Positions 26,040 to 37,119 are shown, counted from the stretch's first letter. The stretch is 64,000 bases of DNA from an uncultured Paracoccaceae bacterium (GCA_947497065.1 CANMEQ010000001.1:124001-188000); one strand, 5' to 3'. Numbers and translations are program-made. The notes: generated from the sequence alone by a model not told the origin.

Positions 26040-27305
26040 ATGGCCGCAAGTGATAGCCCCACACAGCAGAACGTGACGCTTGATGACGTGGTGACGACTG
26101 TTGTGATGGCACGAGTGACAGACTTTTTCGGGTTCTTCGTCTATGCCATCGCGTCGGCGATCATTTTCCCAACGATTTTCTTCCCGTTCTTAGATCCTGT
26201 CGCAGGTACTTTATGGTCGTTTGCGATATTTTCATTGGCTTTTCTCGCCCGGCCGTTCGCCAGCGTTGCCGGGCGGGCGGTGCAACGCAAGATTGGGAAA
26301 GCAGGCAAAATTACATTGGCATTGATGATCTTGGGCACGTCAACGGTCGCGATTGGGTTGCTGCCAGGCTACGATGAAATCGGGATGGCGGCGCCTATTT
26401 TGTTGGCCATTTTGCGTTTCGTGCAGGGGCTTGGCCTTGGCGGTGCATGGGATGGAATAACGCTTCAGTTGAAATCAGCGGCCCCGGCAGAGCGCGAAGG
26501 CCTTTATGGTATGGTGCCGCAATTGGGTGGGCCGATTGGGTTTTGTGTGGCTGCGGCATTGTTTTACGTGCTGACCGATTTCTTGACCGTTGATGAGCTG
26601 TATTCCTATGGATGGCGGTTTGCGTTTTTTGCCGTGATGGCCGTGAATGTTGTGGCTTTGTTTGCCCGCATTCGGTTGCTGACCACTGACTTCGGGGCGG
26701 AAGATGATGGCGTTTTGAAATCCGCCCCCATGCTTGAGCTTCTTCGCAATGAGGGGCGGACGATCCTATTGTCGGCGTTGTTGCCGATTGCCAGCTATGC
26801 GGTGTTCCACATGGTCACCGTTTTCCCGCTGAGCTATTCGCTGCTGTTGGCCGAGCACGACATCGCTCATATTTTGCTGTGGCAATTGCTTGGTGGGGCC
26901 TTGGCCGTTGTTGCGGTTATCGTGTCCGGTGTTTTGGCTGATTTGTTGACCAAACGCAGGGTGCTGCAAATCAGCTGCGTGTTAATTGTATTACTGGCGA
27001 TGAGCGTGCCGACCTTGGAAAACCATCCGCATATCTACATTGTGTTCGGCTTTGTGGTCTTGGGGCTCTCCTATGGGCAGTCCAGCTCCATCGTGCCAAA
27101 CCGGTTTGCGCCCCAGTTCCGGTATTCGGGGGCGGCTTTGTCGACAAACCTGTCGTGGATTTTGGGCGCAGCGTTTGCGCCGTTCCTCGGCCTGCTGCTG
27201 GCCGCGAATTTTGGCCTGTGGGCCTCGGCCTTGTACATGCTGTCTGGCGCGGCAGTGACTGCTGCATCGTTGTACTTTTTGGAAAAGCGACTGAACGAGG
27301 GTTAA
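26040..27305 (+). CDS. Major facilitator superfamily transporter
   Basis: A 421-residue, 12-helix transporter of the MHS (metabolite:proton symporter) type. Seen are FFGFFVYAIASAIIFPTIFFP in helix 1, the conserved FAIFSLAFLARPFASVAGRAVQRKIGK loop 2-3, and RFVQGLGLGGAWDGI in helix 4. The substrate is unknown. GAGGAG lies nine bases before the ATG at 26040, which is preferred over an ATG at 26031 that would sit directly on that site. It is divergent from cyoA; similar transporters are often found next to cyo operons in related bacteria. Confidence 0.88.
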   Translation: MAASDSPTQQNVTLDDVVTTVVMARVTDFFGFFVYAIASAIIFPTIFFPFLDPVAGTLWSFAIFSLAFLARPFASVAGRAVQRKIGKAGKITLALMILGTSTVAIGLLPGYDEIGMAAPILLAILRFVQGLGLGGAWDGITLQLKSAAPAEREGLYGMVPQLGGPIGFCVAAALFYVLTDFLTVDELYSYGWRFAFFAVMAVNVVALFARIRLLTTDFGAEDDGVLKSAPMLELLRNEGRTILLSALLPIASYAVFHMVTVFPLSYSLLLAEHDIAHILLWQLLGGALAVVAVIVSGVLADLLTKRRVLQISCVLIVLLAMSVPTLENHPHIYIVFGFVVLGLSYGQSSSIVPNRFAPQFRYSGAALSTNLSWILGAAFAPFLGLLLAANFGLWASALYMLSGAAVTAASLYFLEKRLNEG

Positions 27306-27327
27306 GCGAAATCAACGGGGGCCGTGT

Positions 27328-27924
27328 TTACCGGCGGGCCATTTCCCAGTCGGTAAACATGTCTGGTCGTTTGCGTTTAAGTTTGGCTTCCGTTTTCTCC
27401 GACAGGGTTAAATCCCCATGGGGCGAGACGTTTTCTTCGCGCACATCAAGCACCAGATCGAGCCTGTCTTGCAAAAATAGTACCATTTTATCCAATTGTT
27501 CATATTGAAACAGATGGTCAACAATTACCGCACCGCTACCGCGGCGGATGAATTTTTCGGGGCTTCCCACATGGGCCCACGGTGCTGGCTTGCCTTTGAG
27601 GTATTCGTTCACGAACTCATCAAACGACACGTGTTTTGTGCTGTTTGGGTGGCCGTCTTTCGAAGGGCGGCTTCTATACCTGTACCAGCTTCCTAGCCAG
27701 CTGATCGGGTGGCGAATTGCACAGACCAGTTCCAAATCGGCCACGCCTGAGGTTTCCAGATAGGGGCGCAACAGGCGATTATATCGATAGGCTGGCGTGT
27801 GTTTGATCGCGGGCGGATCGCGAAATGTGATCTCGGCATGTGGGGTCAAGGCACTTTCTAGGGCAGTTGTTCCCGTCTTTGGCATGGCGAGCAGAGCAAT
27901 TTTTTTCTTCGCAAAAACAAGCAT
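27328..27924 (-). CDS. Sulfotransferase-family protein
   Basis: A 198-residue protein with the 5'-phosphosulfate loop KKIALLAMPKTGTTALESAL at the N-terminus and the 3'-phosphate segment CAIRHPISWLGSWYRYRS near residues 70-85, both typical of PAPS-dependent sulfotransferases. It would transfer sulfate to an unknown acceptor. It is shorter than most (about 250-300 residues) but both cofactor motifs are present. Converges with the MFS gene and is divergent from recA. Confidence 0.75.
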   Translation of the reverse strand: MLVFAKKKIALLAMPKTGTTALESALTPHAEITFRDPPAIKHTPAYRYNRLLRPYLETSGVADLELVCAIRHPISWLGSWYRYRSRPSKDGHPNSTKHVSFDEFVNEYLKGKPAPWAHVGSPEKFIRRGSGAVIVDHLFQYEQLDKMVLFLQDRLDLVLDVREENVSPHGDLTLSEKTEAKLKRKRPDMFTDWEMARR

Positions 27925-28041
27925 TTCGTTCGATTCTCTATGAATGGATCAAAGGTACACCATTCTTTAACGCCTAGGCCGGAAAGTTAAGCCAGTTACG
28001 ATTTTAATTGCTTTGTTCTCCTTTTGGTCTCATATGGGTGA

Positions 28042-28056
28042 GAACAAGTGCAGAAC
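28042..28056 (+). promoter_or_regulatory. SOS box (LexA operator) of recA
   Basis: GAAC-AAGTGCA-GAAC fits the alphaproteobacterial LexA site GAAC-N7-GAAC exactly and lies 50 bases before the recA start. A weaker GTTC copy at 28014 faces the other way. Confidence 0.85.
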
Positions 28057-28106
28057 AAAGCATTCAATTGCGGCCCGCGAAGCGGCATGGGATAAGGATC
28101 AAAATC

Positions 28107-29186
28107 ATGGCAACGGCAGAGCTTTTTAACATGGCAGACAAGAAGTCTTCGGACAAACAAAAGGCGCTTGATTCCGCGCTGGCACAGATTGAACGTCAAT
28201 TCGGCAAAGGGTCGATCATGACCTTGGGCGGCAATGCTGTTCAAGAGATTGAAGCGACATCTACCGGGTCTTTGGGCCTCGACATTGCCCTTGGCATTGG
28301 CGGTATCCCGAAGGGGCGTATCGTAGAAATCTACGGCCCTGAATCGTCCGGTAAAACAACGTTGACGCTGCACTGTGTAGCGGAAGAGCAGAAAAAGGGT
28401 GGCGTGTGTGCATTCGTGGATGCGGAACATGCGTTGGACCCGACATATGCGAAGAAACTGGGTGTGAACCTGGATGAGCTGCTGATTTCCCAGCCTGATA
28501 CGGGCGAGCAAGCGTTGGAGATTGTCGACACGCTGGTGCGATCTGGTGCGGTATCGATGATTGTGGTCGATTCTGTTGCCGCCTTGACGCCTAAGTCAGA
28601 ATTGGAAGGCGATATGGGCGATAGTTCTGTCGGCGTTCATGCGCGATTGATGTCGCAGGCGATGCGCAAATTGACAGGCTCAATCAACCGCACGAATTGT
28701 ACTGTTATCTTCATCAACCAAATCCGGATGAAGATTGGTGTGATGTTTGGCTCACCAGAAACGACGACAGGGGGGAACGCGCTGAAGTTCTACTCATCTG
28801 TTCGTTTGGACATCCGCCGCATTGGTGCCTTGAAAGATCGTGATGAGGTGGTCGGCAACGCAACGCGGGTGAAGGTTGTGAAAAACAAGGTTGCACCACC
28901 GTTCAAGCAAGTCGAGTTCGACATCATGTATGGGGAAGGCATTTCCAAGATGGGTGAATTGCTGGATCTTGGCGTGAAGGCCGGGGTCGTTGAGAAGTCC
29001 GGGTCGTGGTTCAGCTACGGCGACGAACGGATCGGGCAGGGGCGTGAAAACTCCAAAACTTTCCTACGTGAGAATTCGAAGATCGCGCTAGAAATCGAAG
29101 ACAAGATTCGGGCGGCGCATGGTTTGGAATTTGATTTCAAACCGAGCGATGCAGAAAAAGACGACGGGGCGCTGTTGGAAGATTGA
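28107..29186 (+). CDS. recA: Recombinase RecA
   Basis: The 359-residue DNA strand-exchange ATPase and SOS co-protease. Walker A ([10 protein letters not shown]), Walker B ([10 protein letters not shown]), the L1/L2 loops ([20 protein letters not shown]) and the acidic C-terminus ([11 protein letters not shown]) are all present. The start at 28107 has AAGGA eight bases upstream; the frame is open to 28008 across the promoter and SOS box, which is not translated in relatives. A strong terminator follows, then alaS. Confidence 0.97.
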   Translation: MATAELFNMADKKSSDKQKALDSALAQIERQFGKGSIMTLGGNAVQEIEATSTGSLGLDIALGIGGIPKGRIVEIYGPESSGKTTLTLHCVAEEQKKGGVCAFVDAEHALDPTYAKKLGVNLDELLISQPDTGEQALEIVDTLVRSGAVSMIVVDSVAALTPKSELEGDMGDSSVGVHARLMSQAMRKLTGSINRTNCTVIFINQIRMKIGVMFGSPETTTGGNALKFYSSVRLDIRRIGALKDRDEVVGNATRVKVVKNKVAPPFKQVEFDIMYGEGISKMGELLDLGVKAGVVEKSGSWFSYGDERIGQGRENSKTFLRENSKIALEIEDKIRAAHGLEFDFKPSDAEKDDGALLED

Positions 29187-29206
29187 TCCACCGCCTTTGA
29201 TCACAC

Positions 29207-29235
29207 AAAAGGGTCGCCCATGGGCGACCCTTTTT
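29207..29235 (+). terminator. Rho-independent terminator of recA
   Basis: GGGTCGCCCA and TGGGCGACCC form a perfect 10-bp stem followed by TTTTT, 20 bases after the recA stop. Flanking A and T runs make it potentially bidirectional. Confidence 0.9.
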
Positions 29236-29311
29236 CGTATGGCTGTGGACTTGGCGCGAGGGGGCGGCTATCTGGTTAAAACCTATTCATTTGGCCACGA
29301 AAGCTTGCGTT

Positions 29312-31963
29312 ATGACCAGCCTCAGCGACATCCGCTCCACCTTCCTTGATTACTTCAAACGTCAGGGACATGAGGTCGTGGCCTCCAGCCCGCTGGTGCC
29401 GCGCAACGACCCCACGTTGATGTTCACAAACTCCGGCATGGTACAGTTTAAGAACCGGTTCACAGGTGTCGAAAGCGGCCCCTATCAGCGTGCAACCACC
29501 AGCCAAAAATGTGTTCGTGCGGGCGGCAAGCATAATGACCTCGACAATGTTGGCTACACCGCGCGCCACCACACGTTTTTCGAAATGCTGGGGAACTTCT
29601 CCTTCGGTGACTATTTCAAAACCGAAGCGATCCCTTTCGCTTGGGAGTTGCTGACCAAGGATTTTGGCATCGATAAATCCAAGCTGCTGACGACCGTATA
29701 CCACACAGACGATGAAGCGTTCGAGATGTGGAAGAGAATCGGTGTGCCAGAAGACCGGATCATTCGCATCGCGACGGATGACAATTTTTGGCGGATGGGC
29801 CCAACGGGGCCTTGCGGACCGTGCACCGAAATTTTCTACGATCATGGCGATCACATTTGGGGTGGCCCTCCCGGCTCTGCGGATGAAGATGGCGACCGAT
29901 TTATCGAGATCTGGAACGTCGTTTTCATGCAGAACGAGCAGTTCGAAGATGGCTCTATGACACCTTTGGACATGCAGTCCATCGATACAGGCATGGGGCT
30001 TGAACGGATTGCGGCGCTGCTGCAAGGCGGTCATGACAACTACGAAACCGACCTGTTCCGCGCGCTCATCGAAGCCTCGGCTCATGCGACGAATACGGAT
30101 CCGTTTGGTGACAAAAACGTTCATCACCGCGTTATTTCCGACCACTTGCGATCCACGTCTTTCTTGATCGCTGAAGGTGTGCTGCCGTCCAACGAAGGGC
30201 GCGGCTATGTATTGCGTCGCATCATGCGCCGCGCGATGCGGCATGCGCATCTTTTGGGGGCGAAAGACCCAGTGATGCATCAGTTGGTACCAGCCTTGGT
30301 GCAACAAATGGGGGCGGCCTATCCTGAATTGGGGCAGGGTCAAACCTTGATCGAAGACACATTGTTGAACGAAGAAATCCGGTTCAAAACGACCCTGGAT
30401 CGAGGCTTGAAGCTGTTGGATGATGCATTGGTCGACGTGCCCGAAGGGGCCGATTTGCCGGGCGAGACAGCGTTCAAACTGTATGACACCTATGGTTTCC
30501 CATTGGACCTGACCCAAGATGCCTTGCGTGAAAAGGGCCGCGGTGTGGACACCGGCGGGTTTGACGCAGCGATGGAAGACCAAAAGGCGAAGGCGCGTGC
30601 CGCATGGTCTGGTACGGGCGCTGCGGCAGATGCGGCGATCTGGTTCGACCTTGCCGATCAGCACGGCGTCACTGAATTTTTGGGCTATGAAACAGAAACG
30701 GCTGAGGGCCAATTGCTAGCGATTGTGGCAGGCTCAGATGCTGTTGACACCGCATCTGCAGGCGATGACGTGACGTTGATTTTCAACCAGACACCGTTTT
30801 ACGCGGAATCTGGTGGTCAGGTTGGCGATACCGGTGTGATCAAAACCGACAGCGGGACAGCAACGATCACGGACACCAAGAAAGTTGCAGGTGTGTTCCT
30901 TCATATCGCGACCGTGTCTGAGGGAACCCTCTCAAAAGGTCAGGGTGCGGCGTTGACGGTTGATCATGATCGTCGGTCTGCCATCCGGGCAAACCACTCG
31001 GTGACACACCTGTTGCACGAAGCCCTGCGTGAGGCGCTTGGGGATCATGTGGCACAGCGGGGGTCGTTGAATGCACCGGATCGCTTGCGGTTTGATTTCA
31101 GCCACAACGACGCCATGACACCGGAGCAGATGGACCGTGTCGAGAAGGACGTGAACAGCTATATCCAGCAAAACACAGCCGTCACGACCCGCATCATGAC
31201 GCCGGACGATGCGCGCGCCATCGGGGCGCAGGCCTTGTTTGGCGAGAAATATGGTGACGAAGTGCGCGTTGTGTCGATGGGCGCTGCCGAGACCGGCAAA
31301 GGCCCTGAGGGTCAGACCTATTCTATCGAACTTTGTGGCGGCACACATGTTGCGCGCACAGGGGATATTGGTGTGTTTGCATTGACGTCTGAGAGCGCGT
31401 CATCCTCCGGCGTGCGTCGGATCGAGGCGCTCACGGGGCAGGCCGCTATGGATCACCTGCGGGACCGCGACGCCACATTGGGGGCAGTTGAAGGCCTGTT
31501 GAAAGCCAAAGGGGCTGACGTAGCGGACCGTGTTAAAGCCTTGATGGACGAGCGCAAAGCGCTGACCAATGAAGTTGCCCAACTGCGTCGTGAACTGGCG
31601 ATGGGCGGTGGCGGGTCTGCTGATGCGTCTGACACCAAGACGATCAATGGCGTGGCGTTTAAGGCGCAGGTCATGCAAGGCGTGACGGGCAAAGACCTTC
31701 CCGCGATGATTGATGAGATGAAACAGGCCATGGGGTCTGGTGCAGTTCTTTTGATTGCGGACGCAGATGGTAAAGCTGCTGTTGCTGCGGGCGTGACGGC
31801 GGACCTGACGGACACCGTGAATGCGGTTGATCTGGTGCGCGCAGCTGTCGCTGAATTGGGTGGCAAAGGTGGCGGTGGGCGGCCTGATATGGCGCAGGGT
31901 GGCGGTAAAGACGCGTCAAATGCCGATGCGGCGATTGCTGCAGCGACGGCGGTCCTTGGCTAA
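29312..31963 (+). CDS. alaS: Alanyl-tRNA synthetase
   Basis: The 883-residue class II synthetase that charges tRNA(Ala). Class II motifs appear in the first 250 residues ([31 protein letters not shown], and TGMGLERIA), the editing domain follows ([31 protein letters not shown] near residue 675), then the coiled-coil and Gly-rich C-Ala domain ([16 protein letters not shown]). The ATG at 29312 begins the conserved [10 protein letters not shown]; an upstream TTG adds seven residues without support. Confidence 0.97.
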   Translation: MTSLSDIRSTFLDYFKRQGHEVVASSPLVPRNDPTLMFTNSGMVQFKNRFTGVESGPYQRATTSQKCVRAGGKHNDLDNVGYTARHHTFFEMLGNFSFGDYFKTEAIPFAWELLTKDFGIDKSKLLTTVYHTDDEAFEMWKRIGVPEDRIIRIATDDNFWRMGPTGPCGPCTEIFYDHGDHIWGGPPGSADEDGDRFIEIWNVVFMQNEQFEDGSMTPLDMQSIDTGMGLERIAALLQGGHDNYETDLFRALIEASAHATNTDPFGDKNVHHRVISDHLRSTSFLIAEGVLPSNEGRGYVLRRIMRRAMRHAHLLGAKDPVMHQLVPALVQQMGAAYPELGQGQTLIEDTLLNEEIRFKTTLDRGLKLLDDALVDVPEGADLPGETAFKLYDTYGFPLDLTQDALREKGRGVDTGGFDAAMEDQKAKARAAWSGTGAAADAAIWFDLADQHGVTEFLGYETETAEGQLLAIVAGSDAVDTASAGDDVTLIFNQTPFYAESGGQVGDTGVIKTDSGTATITDTKKVAGVFLHIATVSEGTLSKGQGAALTVDHDRRSAIRANHSVTHLLHEALREALGDHVAQRGSLNAPDRLRFDFSHNDAMTPEQMDRVEKDVNSYIQQNTAVTTRIMTPDDARAIGAQALFGEKYGDEVRVVSMGAAETGKGPEGQTYSIELCGGTHVARTGDIGVFALTSESASSSGVRRIEALTGQAAMDHLRDRDATLGAVEGLLKAKGADVADRVKALMDERKALTNEVAQLRRELAMGGGGSADASDTKTINGVAFKAQVMQGVTGKDLPAMIDEMKQAMGSGAVLLIADADGKAAVAAGVTADLTDTVNAVDLVRAAVAELGGKGGGGRPDMAQGGGKDASNADAAIAAATAVLG

Positions 31964-32044
31964 ATCGTAGGTCGCGTACTACAAACGCGGCGCCGTGCAA
32001 ATTAGGGGGGCGGTCAAACGGCCCCAACCGACAACCGGAAAAGC

Positions 32045-32070
32045 AAAAGGGCCCCAGCGGGGCCCTTTTT
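32045..32070. terminator. Bidirectional terminator between alaS and typA
   Basis: GGGCCCC-AGC-GGGGCCC stem flanked by AAAA and TTTTT lies in the convergent gap, 81 bases past the alaS stop and 8 bases past the typA stop on the other strand. It should serve both genes. Confidence 0.88.
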
Positions 32071-32078
32071 CGTATCGA

Positions 32079-33899
32079 TCAACCGTTGGCTTTGGCCATA
32101 CGTTTCCGCTCATGCGGGTCAAGGTAGCGCTTGCGCAACCGGATTGCGTTTGGCGTCACTTCGACGAGTTCGTCATCATCGATGTAAGCAATTGCCTCTT
32201 CCAGTGACAAGGTCATGGGCGTGGTCAAACGCACCGCTTCATCGGTCCCGGATGCACGCACGTTGGTGAGCTTTTTACCCTTGAGCGGGTTTACTTCCAG
32301 ATCGTTTTCACGGCTGTGTTCGCCGATGATCATACCTGTATACACGTCAACCTGTGCACCGATCATCATCTTGCCGCGGTCTTCGAGGTTCCAAAGCGCG
32401 AATGCGACAGAGGTCCCGTTTTCCATGGAAATCAGAACACCTGCGCGGCGGCCTGGAATTTTGCCTTTGTGCGGGGCCCAATCGTGGAACACACGGTTGA
32501 TAACGCCTGTGCCGCGCGTATCGGTCAGGAATTCACCGTGATAGCCGATCAAGCCGCGGGAGGGCACGTGGGCGATGATACGTGTTTTGCCAGCGCCAGC
32601 TGGCTTCATTTCAACCAGCTCGCCTTTGCGTGCGCCGGTGATTTTTTCGATAACAGCGCCGGAGTATTCGTCATCCACGTCGATTGTGGCTTCTTCGATT
32701 GGCTCGTGGCGGACACCGTCGATGTCGCGGAACAGAACCTGTGGACGCGAGATGGACAGCTCGAAACCTTCGCGACGCATGTTCTCAATCAAAACACCCA
32801 TCTGAAGTTCGCCACGACCGGCAACCTCAAACGCTTCACCGCCTGGCGTGTCGGTGATCTGGATCGCCACGTTGGATTCCGCTTCTTTCATCAAGCGTTC
32901 ACGAATGACGCGCGACTGAACTTTTTTGCCATCGCGGCCTGCCAAGGGGCTGTCGTTGATGCCGAAAGTTACAGTGATGGTGGGCGGATCGATCGGCTGG
33001 GCTGGGATCGCGTCGTTTACAGATGGATCTGCCAAGGTATCGGCCACTGTGGCTTTGGTCATGCCCGCGATGGACACGATGTCGCCCGCTTCGGCGACTT
33101 CGATTGCCGTTTGTTCCAAGCCACGGAACGCCATGATTTTTGTGCAGCGGAAGTTTTCGATCAGCTCGCCCTCACGGGACATGGCTTTGATCGTTTGGCC
33201 CGCTTTCAACGTGCCTGTTTCAACGCGGCCTGTCAGCAGGCGGCCCAAGAACGGATCGCCGCCCAATGTGGTGGCCAACATAGTGAATGGCTTGTCTTGC
33301 TCTGTCACTTGCGACGGGGCAGGGACGTGATCGATGATCAGGTCAAACAAAGCGTCGAGGCCATCGCGCTTGCCGTCGAGTTCCATGTCTGCCCAGCCGG
33401 AGCGACCGGAGGCATACATGGAAGGGAAGTCCAACTGTTCGTCGGTCGCGTCGAGCGAGGCAAAAAGGTCAAAACATTCGTCCAGCGCGCGGTCCGGCTC
33501 GCCATCCGGTTTGTCGACTTTGTTCACGACAACGATGGGGCGCAGGCCCAATTTCAGCGCTTTGGAGGTCACGAATTTGGTTTGGGGCATCGGGCCTTCG
33601 GCCGCATCGACCAACAGCACAACGCCGTCCACCATGGACAGAATACGCTCTACCTCGCCGCCGAAATCGGCGTGGCCTGGGGTATCAACGATGTTGATCC
33701 GTGTGCCTTTCCATTCGACAGAGGTGGGTTTTGCGAAAATCGTGATCCCGCGTTCGCGCTCCAGATCGTTGCTGTCCATCGCGCGTTCTGTCGTCGCTTG
33801 GTTTTCGCGGTAGGTCCCGGATTGTTTCAGCAGCTCGTCCACGAGAGTGGTTTTGCCGTGGTCAACGTGCGCGATGATCGCAATATTGCGGAGTTCCAT
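32079..33899 (-). CDS. typA: Ribosome-associated GTPase TypA/BipA
   Basis: A 606-residue translational GTPase acting on the 50S subunit during stress and ribosome assembly. G1 [10 protein letters not shown] is near residue 10, the switch region has [11 protein letters not shown]3 [12 protein letters not shown], and G4 NKVDKPD. The EF-G-like domains III and V and the TypA-specific C-terminus ([21 protein letters not shown]) are complete. The ATG at 33899 gives the canonical [16 protein letters not shown] start; longer frames are untranslated leader. Confidence 0.96.
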   Translation of the reverse strand: MELRNIAIIAHVDHGKTTLVDELLKQSGTYRENQATTERAMDSNDLERERGITIFAKPTSVEWKGTRINIVDTPGHADFGGEVERILSMVDGVVLLVDAAEGPMPQTKFVTSKALKLGLRPIVVVNKVDKPDGEPDRALDECFDLFASLDATDEQLDFPSMYASGRSGWADMELDGKRDGLDALFDLIIDHVPAPSQVTEQDKPFTMLATTLGGDPFLGRLLTGRVETGTLKAGQTIKAMSREGELIENFRCTKIMAFRGLEQTAIEVAEAGDIVSIAGMTKATVADTLADPSVNDAIPAQPIDPPTITVTFGINDSPLAGRDGKKVQSRVIRERLMKEAESNVAIQITDTPGGEAFEVAGRGELQMGVLIENMRREGFELSISRPQVLFRDIDGVRHEPIEEATIDVDDEYSGAVIEKITGARKGELVEMKPAGAGKTRIIAHVPSRGLIGYHGEFLTDTRGTGVINRVFHDWAPHKGKIPGRRAGVLISMENGTSVAFALWNLEDRGKMMIGAQVDVYTGMIIGEHSRENDLEVNPLKGKKLTNVRASGTDEAVRLTTPMTLSLEEAIAYIDDDELVEVTPNAIRLRKRYLDPHERKRMAKANG

Positions 33900-34065
33900 T
33901 AAAGGCTTCCTTTTAAAGCTGTCGTGCGCGAATGGCCGGCGCGACGTAAATACTGTTGCGCGGGCCATAACGCGCCTGCGCTGAAAAGCAAAGGGGGTGT
34001 TATCTGAATGTGGACCAGTTGCGCCCGAGATGTCGGATTTGGTGTGTTTTCTAGGCGATTTATCG

Positions 34066-34401
34066 TTAATGAACCGCGGTTTTGCTGAACAATTGGATAA
34101 TCAGGATGCCGGCAAGGATAAAGCTGATGCCAAGGATCGCTGGAAAATCCAAGGATTGGCGAAAGACCACCCAACCGATGATCGCAATCAGCAGGATGCC
34201 GAGGCCAGACCAAATCGCATACATAATGCCAACCGGCATCGTTTTGAGTGTGATGGACAGCAGGTAAAACGCGAGCCCATAGGCCACCAAGACAATCAAC
34301 GATGGGACCGGTTTGGTGAACTGTTGGCTGGCTTGGAGGGCGGTGGTGCCGATGGTTTCAAAGACCACGGCCAAAAGCAGGGTCACGATGTGTGTCGGCA
34401 T
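34066..34401 (-). CDS. Small multidrug resistance (SMR/EmrE-type) transporter
   Basis: A 111-residue four-helix antiporter. The essential membrane glutamate is in VVFETIGTTAL (Glu14), and YAIWSGLGILLIAIIGWV, the SMR signature of helix 3, follows near residue 60. It exports cationic drugs or small metabolites such as guanidinium in exchange for protons. The ATG at 34401 gives the family length. It lies 17 bases downstream of a YitT gene on the same strand. Confidence 0.9.
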   Translation of the reverse strand: MPTHIVTLLLAVVFETIGTTALQASQQFTKPVPSLIVLVAYGLAFYLLSITLKTMPVGIMYAIWSGLGILLIAIIGWVVFRQSLDFPAILGISFILAGILIIQLFSKTAVH

Positions 34402-34418
34402 AGGGCACCTTTGGGTCT

Positions 34419-35033
34419 TTAGACGGCGATATATCTGTCTGGGCGATGGTTGAAGGCAATCAATGAATTCGCGACGACGGCCCCAAGGAGGGACCACAAA
34501 ACGATGCTAGTCGGGAACAGAAATACTGCAATTGAGAAGAGAATTCCATCGACAATCAATTGCACATAACCGGCCTTAAACCCCGTGCGGGACTGGATAA
34601 GAATGGCTACAACCCCAAGGCCGCCCAATGAGCCTTTGTGGCGGAACATTGCAAGCAGGCCAATGCCGACACAGGCCCCGAAAGCCAACGCTGCATAGCC
34701 CGGAGCGGGGGAAGACAGTGGCAATCCAATGGGAAGTGCTTCTGTGAAAATGGATAGGGCTGTTACACCGATCATCGAACGGATCGCGAATTGCGGCCCT
34801 AAGTGCAGGTACGCGACAAGATAGAAGGGCAGGTTAATCACGAAGAACACCAAACCGAATGAGAAACCTGTCAGATAGCTGAGAATAATCGCGAGGCCTG
34901 CGGTTTGCCCTGTAATCAGGCCTGCGGACGTCAGGATATGTACGCCAAGGCCAGACAAAACAACGCCTGTCGCCAACCCTTGGAGGTCATCGATGCGGCT
35001 GTGCCGGGCTTTGGTTTCGTCGATTTCTATCAT
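34419..35033 (-). CDS. YitT-family membrane protein, copy 1
   Basis: A 204-residue protein with about five transmembrane helices; the N-terminal GLATGVVLSGLGVHILTSAGLITGQTAGLAIILSY is characteristic of the YitT/DUF161 family. Function is unknown. It is about the same length as, and clearly paralogous to, the next gene upstream at 35187 (LTGFSFGLVFFVINLPFYLVAY versus ATGTSFAFMFFLVNLPFYWLGY). The start at 35033 is not fixed by a ribosome site; 35063 is possible. Confidence 0.8.
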   Translation of the reverse strand: MIEIDETKARHSRIDDLQGLATGVVLSGLGVHILTSAGLITGQTAGLAIILSYLTGFSFGLVFFVINLPFYLVAYLHLGPQFAIRSMIGVTALSIFTEALPIGLPLSSPAPGYAALAFGACVGIGLLAMFRHKGSLGGLGVVAILIQSRTGFKAGYVQLIVDGILFSIAVFLFPTSIVLWSLLGAVVANSLIAFNHRPDRYIAV

Positions 35034-35186
35034 AGGAAGATAATATGGCAGTATTGCTGACATATCTAGGGTGAATCGGACTAGCGACCATGACGCAGTA
35101 GATTTTCCCAGCGCCAATAGACAGAAACTGCACTTCTGGGCAGTTTGCTGTTTTCTGCGTCATCGTAAAAACAGGGCTGCCTTAAC

Positions 35187-35816
35187 TCAGGTCGCGACGT
35201 ACCAGTCTTTGCGGTGGTTGAAGGTGATCACAAGATTCACGATCACGGCCCCCAACAACGACAGCAGGACCGCGTTTACATCGATGATAAAGAAGGCGGC
35301 GAGGAAGACGAAGGCGTCAAAGCCCAATTGCACGAACCCTGCGCGAAACCCTGTTTTTTCTTGAATATAAAGGGCCAAGATGCCCACGCCGCCCAAGCTG
35401 GCGCCGTGGCGGAAGATGGCCAAAAGCCCGCCGCCTGTGACAACGCCAAACAGCACCACGCCGAAGATGGGGTCTAGCGTGTCGAATTGCATAAGGGGCG
35501 GAAACAGAACGGAAAAACCGGACACCAAGGCGACGGCGACTACCGTTTTGACCACAAACCGAAGGCCAATGCGTTTGTAGCCCAGCCAGTAAAACGGCAG
35601 GTTTACCAAGAAAAACATAAAGGCAAAGGACGTGCCGGTGGCGTAGGACAGCAGCAACGCGAGACCCGCCGTTTGCCCCGTGACCAGCCCCAAATGGGTG
35701 AGGATCACCAAGCCCGTGGCCGCCAAAGTGGTGCCGGTCAACAGACCTTGGATGTCTTCCAGAAGGCTGTGGCGACGAGGGCGGTCTTTGGGCGGGATTT
35801 GGGACGTGTTTGACAT
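35187..35816 (-). CDS. YitT-family membrane protein, copy 2
   Basis: A 209-residue paralogue of the preceding entry with the same helix layout, beginning with a Pro/Arg-rich cytoplasmic tail (IPPKDRPRRHSLLEDIQGLLTG). Both end in a similar sequence (ITFNHRKDWYVAT here, IAFNHRPDRYIAV there). Function unknown. The 153-base gap to copy 1 suggests a separate promoter or loss of tight coupling. Confidence 0.8.
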   Translation of the reverse strand: MSNTSQIPPKDRPRRHSLLEDIQGLLTGTTLAATGLVILTHLGLVTGQTAGLALLLSYATGTSFAFMFFLVNLPFYWLGYKRIGLRFVVKTVVAVALVSGFSVLFPPLMQFDTLDPIFGVVLFGVVTGGGLLAIFRHGASLGGVGILALYIQEKTGFRAGFVQLGFDAFVFLAAFFIIDVNAVLLSLLGAVIVNLVITFNHRKDWYVAT

Positions 35817-35854
35817 GGTTTAGTGCTAGGACTGCGGTTCAGGACTGTCCAGAT

Positions 35855-35890
35855 AAAAAAGGCCGCCCCCGTTAGGGAGCGGCCTTTTTT
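35855..35890. terminator. Terminator between icd and YitT copy 2
   Basis: GGCCGC and GCGGCC stems with flanking A6 and T6 runs. It lies 17 bases past the icd stop on the minus strand and before the YitT promoter, and the T-run on the minus strand fits termination of icd. Confidence 0.85.
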
Positions 35891-35907
35891 GTTCTCGCGG
35901 TCAGAAT

Positions 35908-37119
35908 TTAGCCGAGCGCTTTGTTCAGATTTTCATCGATTTTTTCAAGGAAACCTTCGGTGGTCAGCCAGCTTTGATCTGGGCCCACGAGAAGCGCTAA
36001 GTCTTTGGTCATAAAGCCACTTTCGACGGTGTCGACGATGACCTTTTCGAGGGTTTCTGCAAAGCGGGTCAGCTTTTCGTTCTCGTCCAGTTTGGCGCGG
36101 TGTTTCAGAGCGCCGGTCCATGCGTAGATGGACGCGATGGAGTTGGTTGAGGTGGCTTCGCCCGCTTGGTGCTGGCGGTAGTGGCGGGTGACGGTGCCGT
36201 GGGCGGCTTCGGCTTCGACGATTTTGCCATCCGGTGTCATCAGTTGCGATGTCATGAGGCCGAGGGAGCCAAACCCTTGGGCGACAGTGTCGGATTGGAC
36301 GTCACCGTCGTAGTTTTTACAGGCCCACACAAACTTGCCAGACCACTTCATCGCGGAGGCCACCATGTCGTCGATCAAACGGTGCTCGTACCAGATGCCA
36401 GCCTCTTCGAACTTGTCTTTGAATTCTTCGTTAAAGATCCGCTCAAAGATCAGCATGAACTGACCATCATATTGTTTTAGAATGGTATTTTTGGTGGACA
36501 GATAGACAGGCCAACCAAGGTTCAGACCGTAGTTGAAAGACGCACGAGCAAAATCTTCGATAGATTTATCGAGGTTATACATGCCCATGTAGACGCCGGA
36601 GGAGGGGGCTTGGTAGACTTCTTCTTCCATGACGGTGCCGTCGTCGCCGACGAATTTCATGGTCAGTTTGCCAGGCCCCGGGAATTTCATGTCGGTGGCT
36701 TTGTATTGGTCGCCGAATGCGTGGCGGCCGATGACGATGGGGTTGGTCCAACCGGGGACAAGGCGGGGGACGTTTTTGCAGATGATCGGCGCGCGGAAGA
36801 CGACGCCGCCCAAGATGTTACGGATGGTGCCGTTGGGCGATTTCCACATCTTTTTGAGGCCGAATTCTTCGACGCGGCCTTCGTCTGGGGTGATGGTGGC
36901 ACACTTCACAGCGCAGCCAACTTCTTTAGTTTTTTCAGCGGCTTGGATGGTGACTTGGTCATCCGTTGCGTCGCGGTTTTCCATGCCGAGATCGTAGTAC
37001 AGCAGGTCTAAATCAAGATAGGGGAGAATGAGTTTGTCTTTGATGAAGGCCCACATGATGCGGGTCATTTCATCGCCGTCCATTTCTACGATTTGGCCAG
37101 TAACTTTGATCTTATCCAT
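35908..37119 (-). CDS. icd: NADP-dependent isocitrate dehydrogenase
   Basis: A 403-residue monomer of the eukaryote-like (type II) IDH family: [23 protein letters not shown] at the start, the isocitrate/Mg region [24 protein letters not shown], and the NADP-adenine segment [31 protein letters not shown]. It oxidises isocitrate to 2-oxoglutarate in the TCA cycle, making NADPH. Full length and intact. Confidence 0.96.
   Translation of the reverse strand: MDKIKVTGQIVEMDGDEMTRIMWAFIKDKLILPYLDLDLLYYDLGMENRDATDDQVTIQAAEKTKEVGCAVKCATITPDEGRVEEFGLKKMWKSPNGTIRNILGGVVFRAPIICKNVPRLVPGWTNPIVIGRHAFGDQYKATDMKFPGPGKLTMKFVGDDGTVMEEEVYQAPSSGVYMGMYNLDKSIEDFARASFNYGLNLGWPVYLSTKNTILKQYDGQFMLIFERIFNEEFKDKFEEAGIWYEHRLIDDMVASAMKWSGKFVWACKNYDGDVQSDTVAQGFGSLGLMTSQLMTPDGKIVEAEAAHGTVTRHYRQHQAGEATSTNSIASIYAWTGALKHRAKLDENEKLTRFAETLEKVIVDTVESGFMTKDLALLVGPDQSWLTTEGFLEKIDENLNKALG

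Noticed and set aside
29276-30712. 478-residue minus-strand open frame opposite alaS
   Set aside because: Fully antisense to a secure alaS; its length follows from the codon bias of the real gene.
32316-33902. 528-residue plus-strand open frame opposite typA
   Set aside because: Shadow of typA with no recognisable domain and low-complexity composition.
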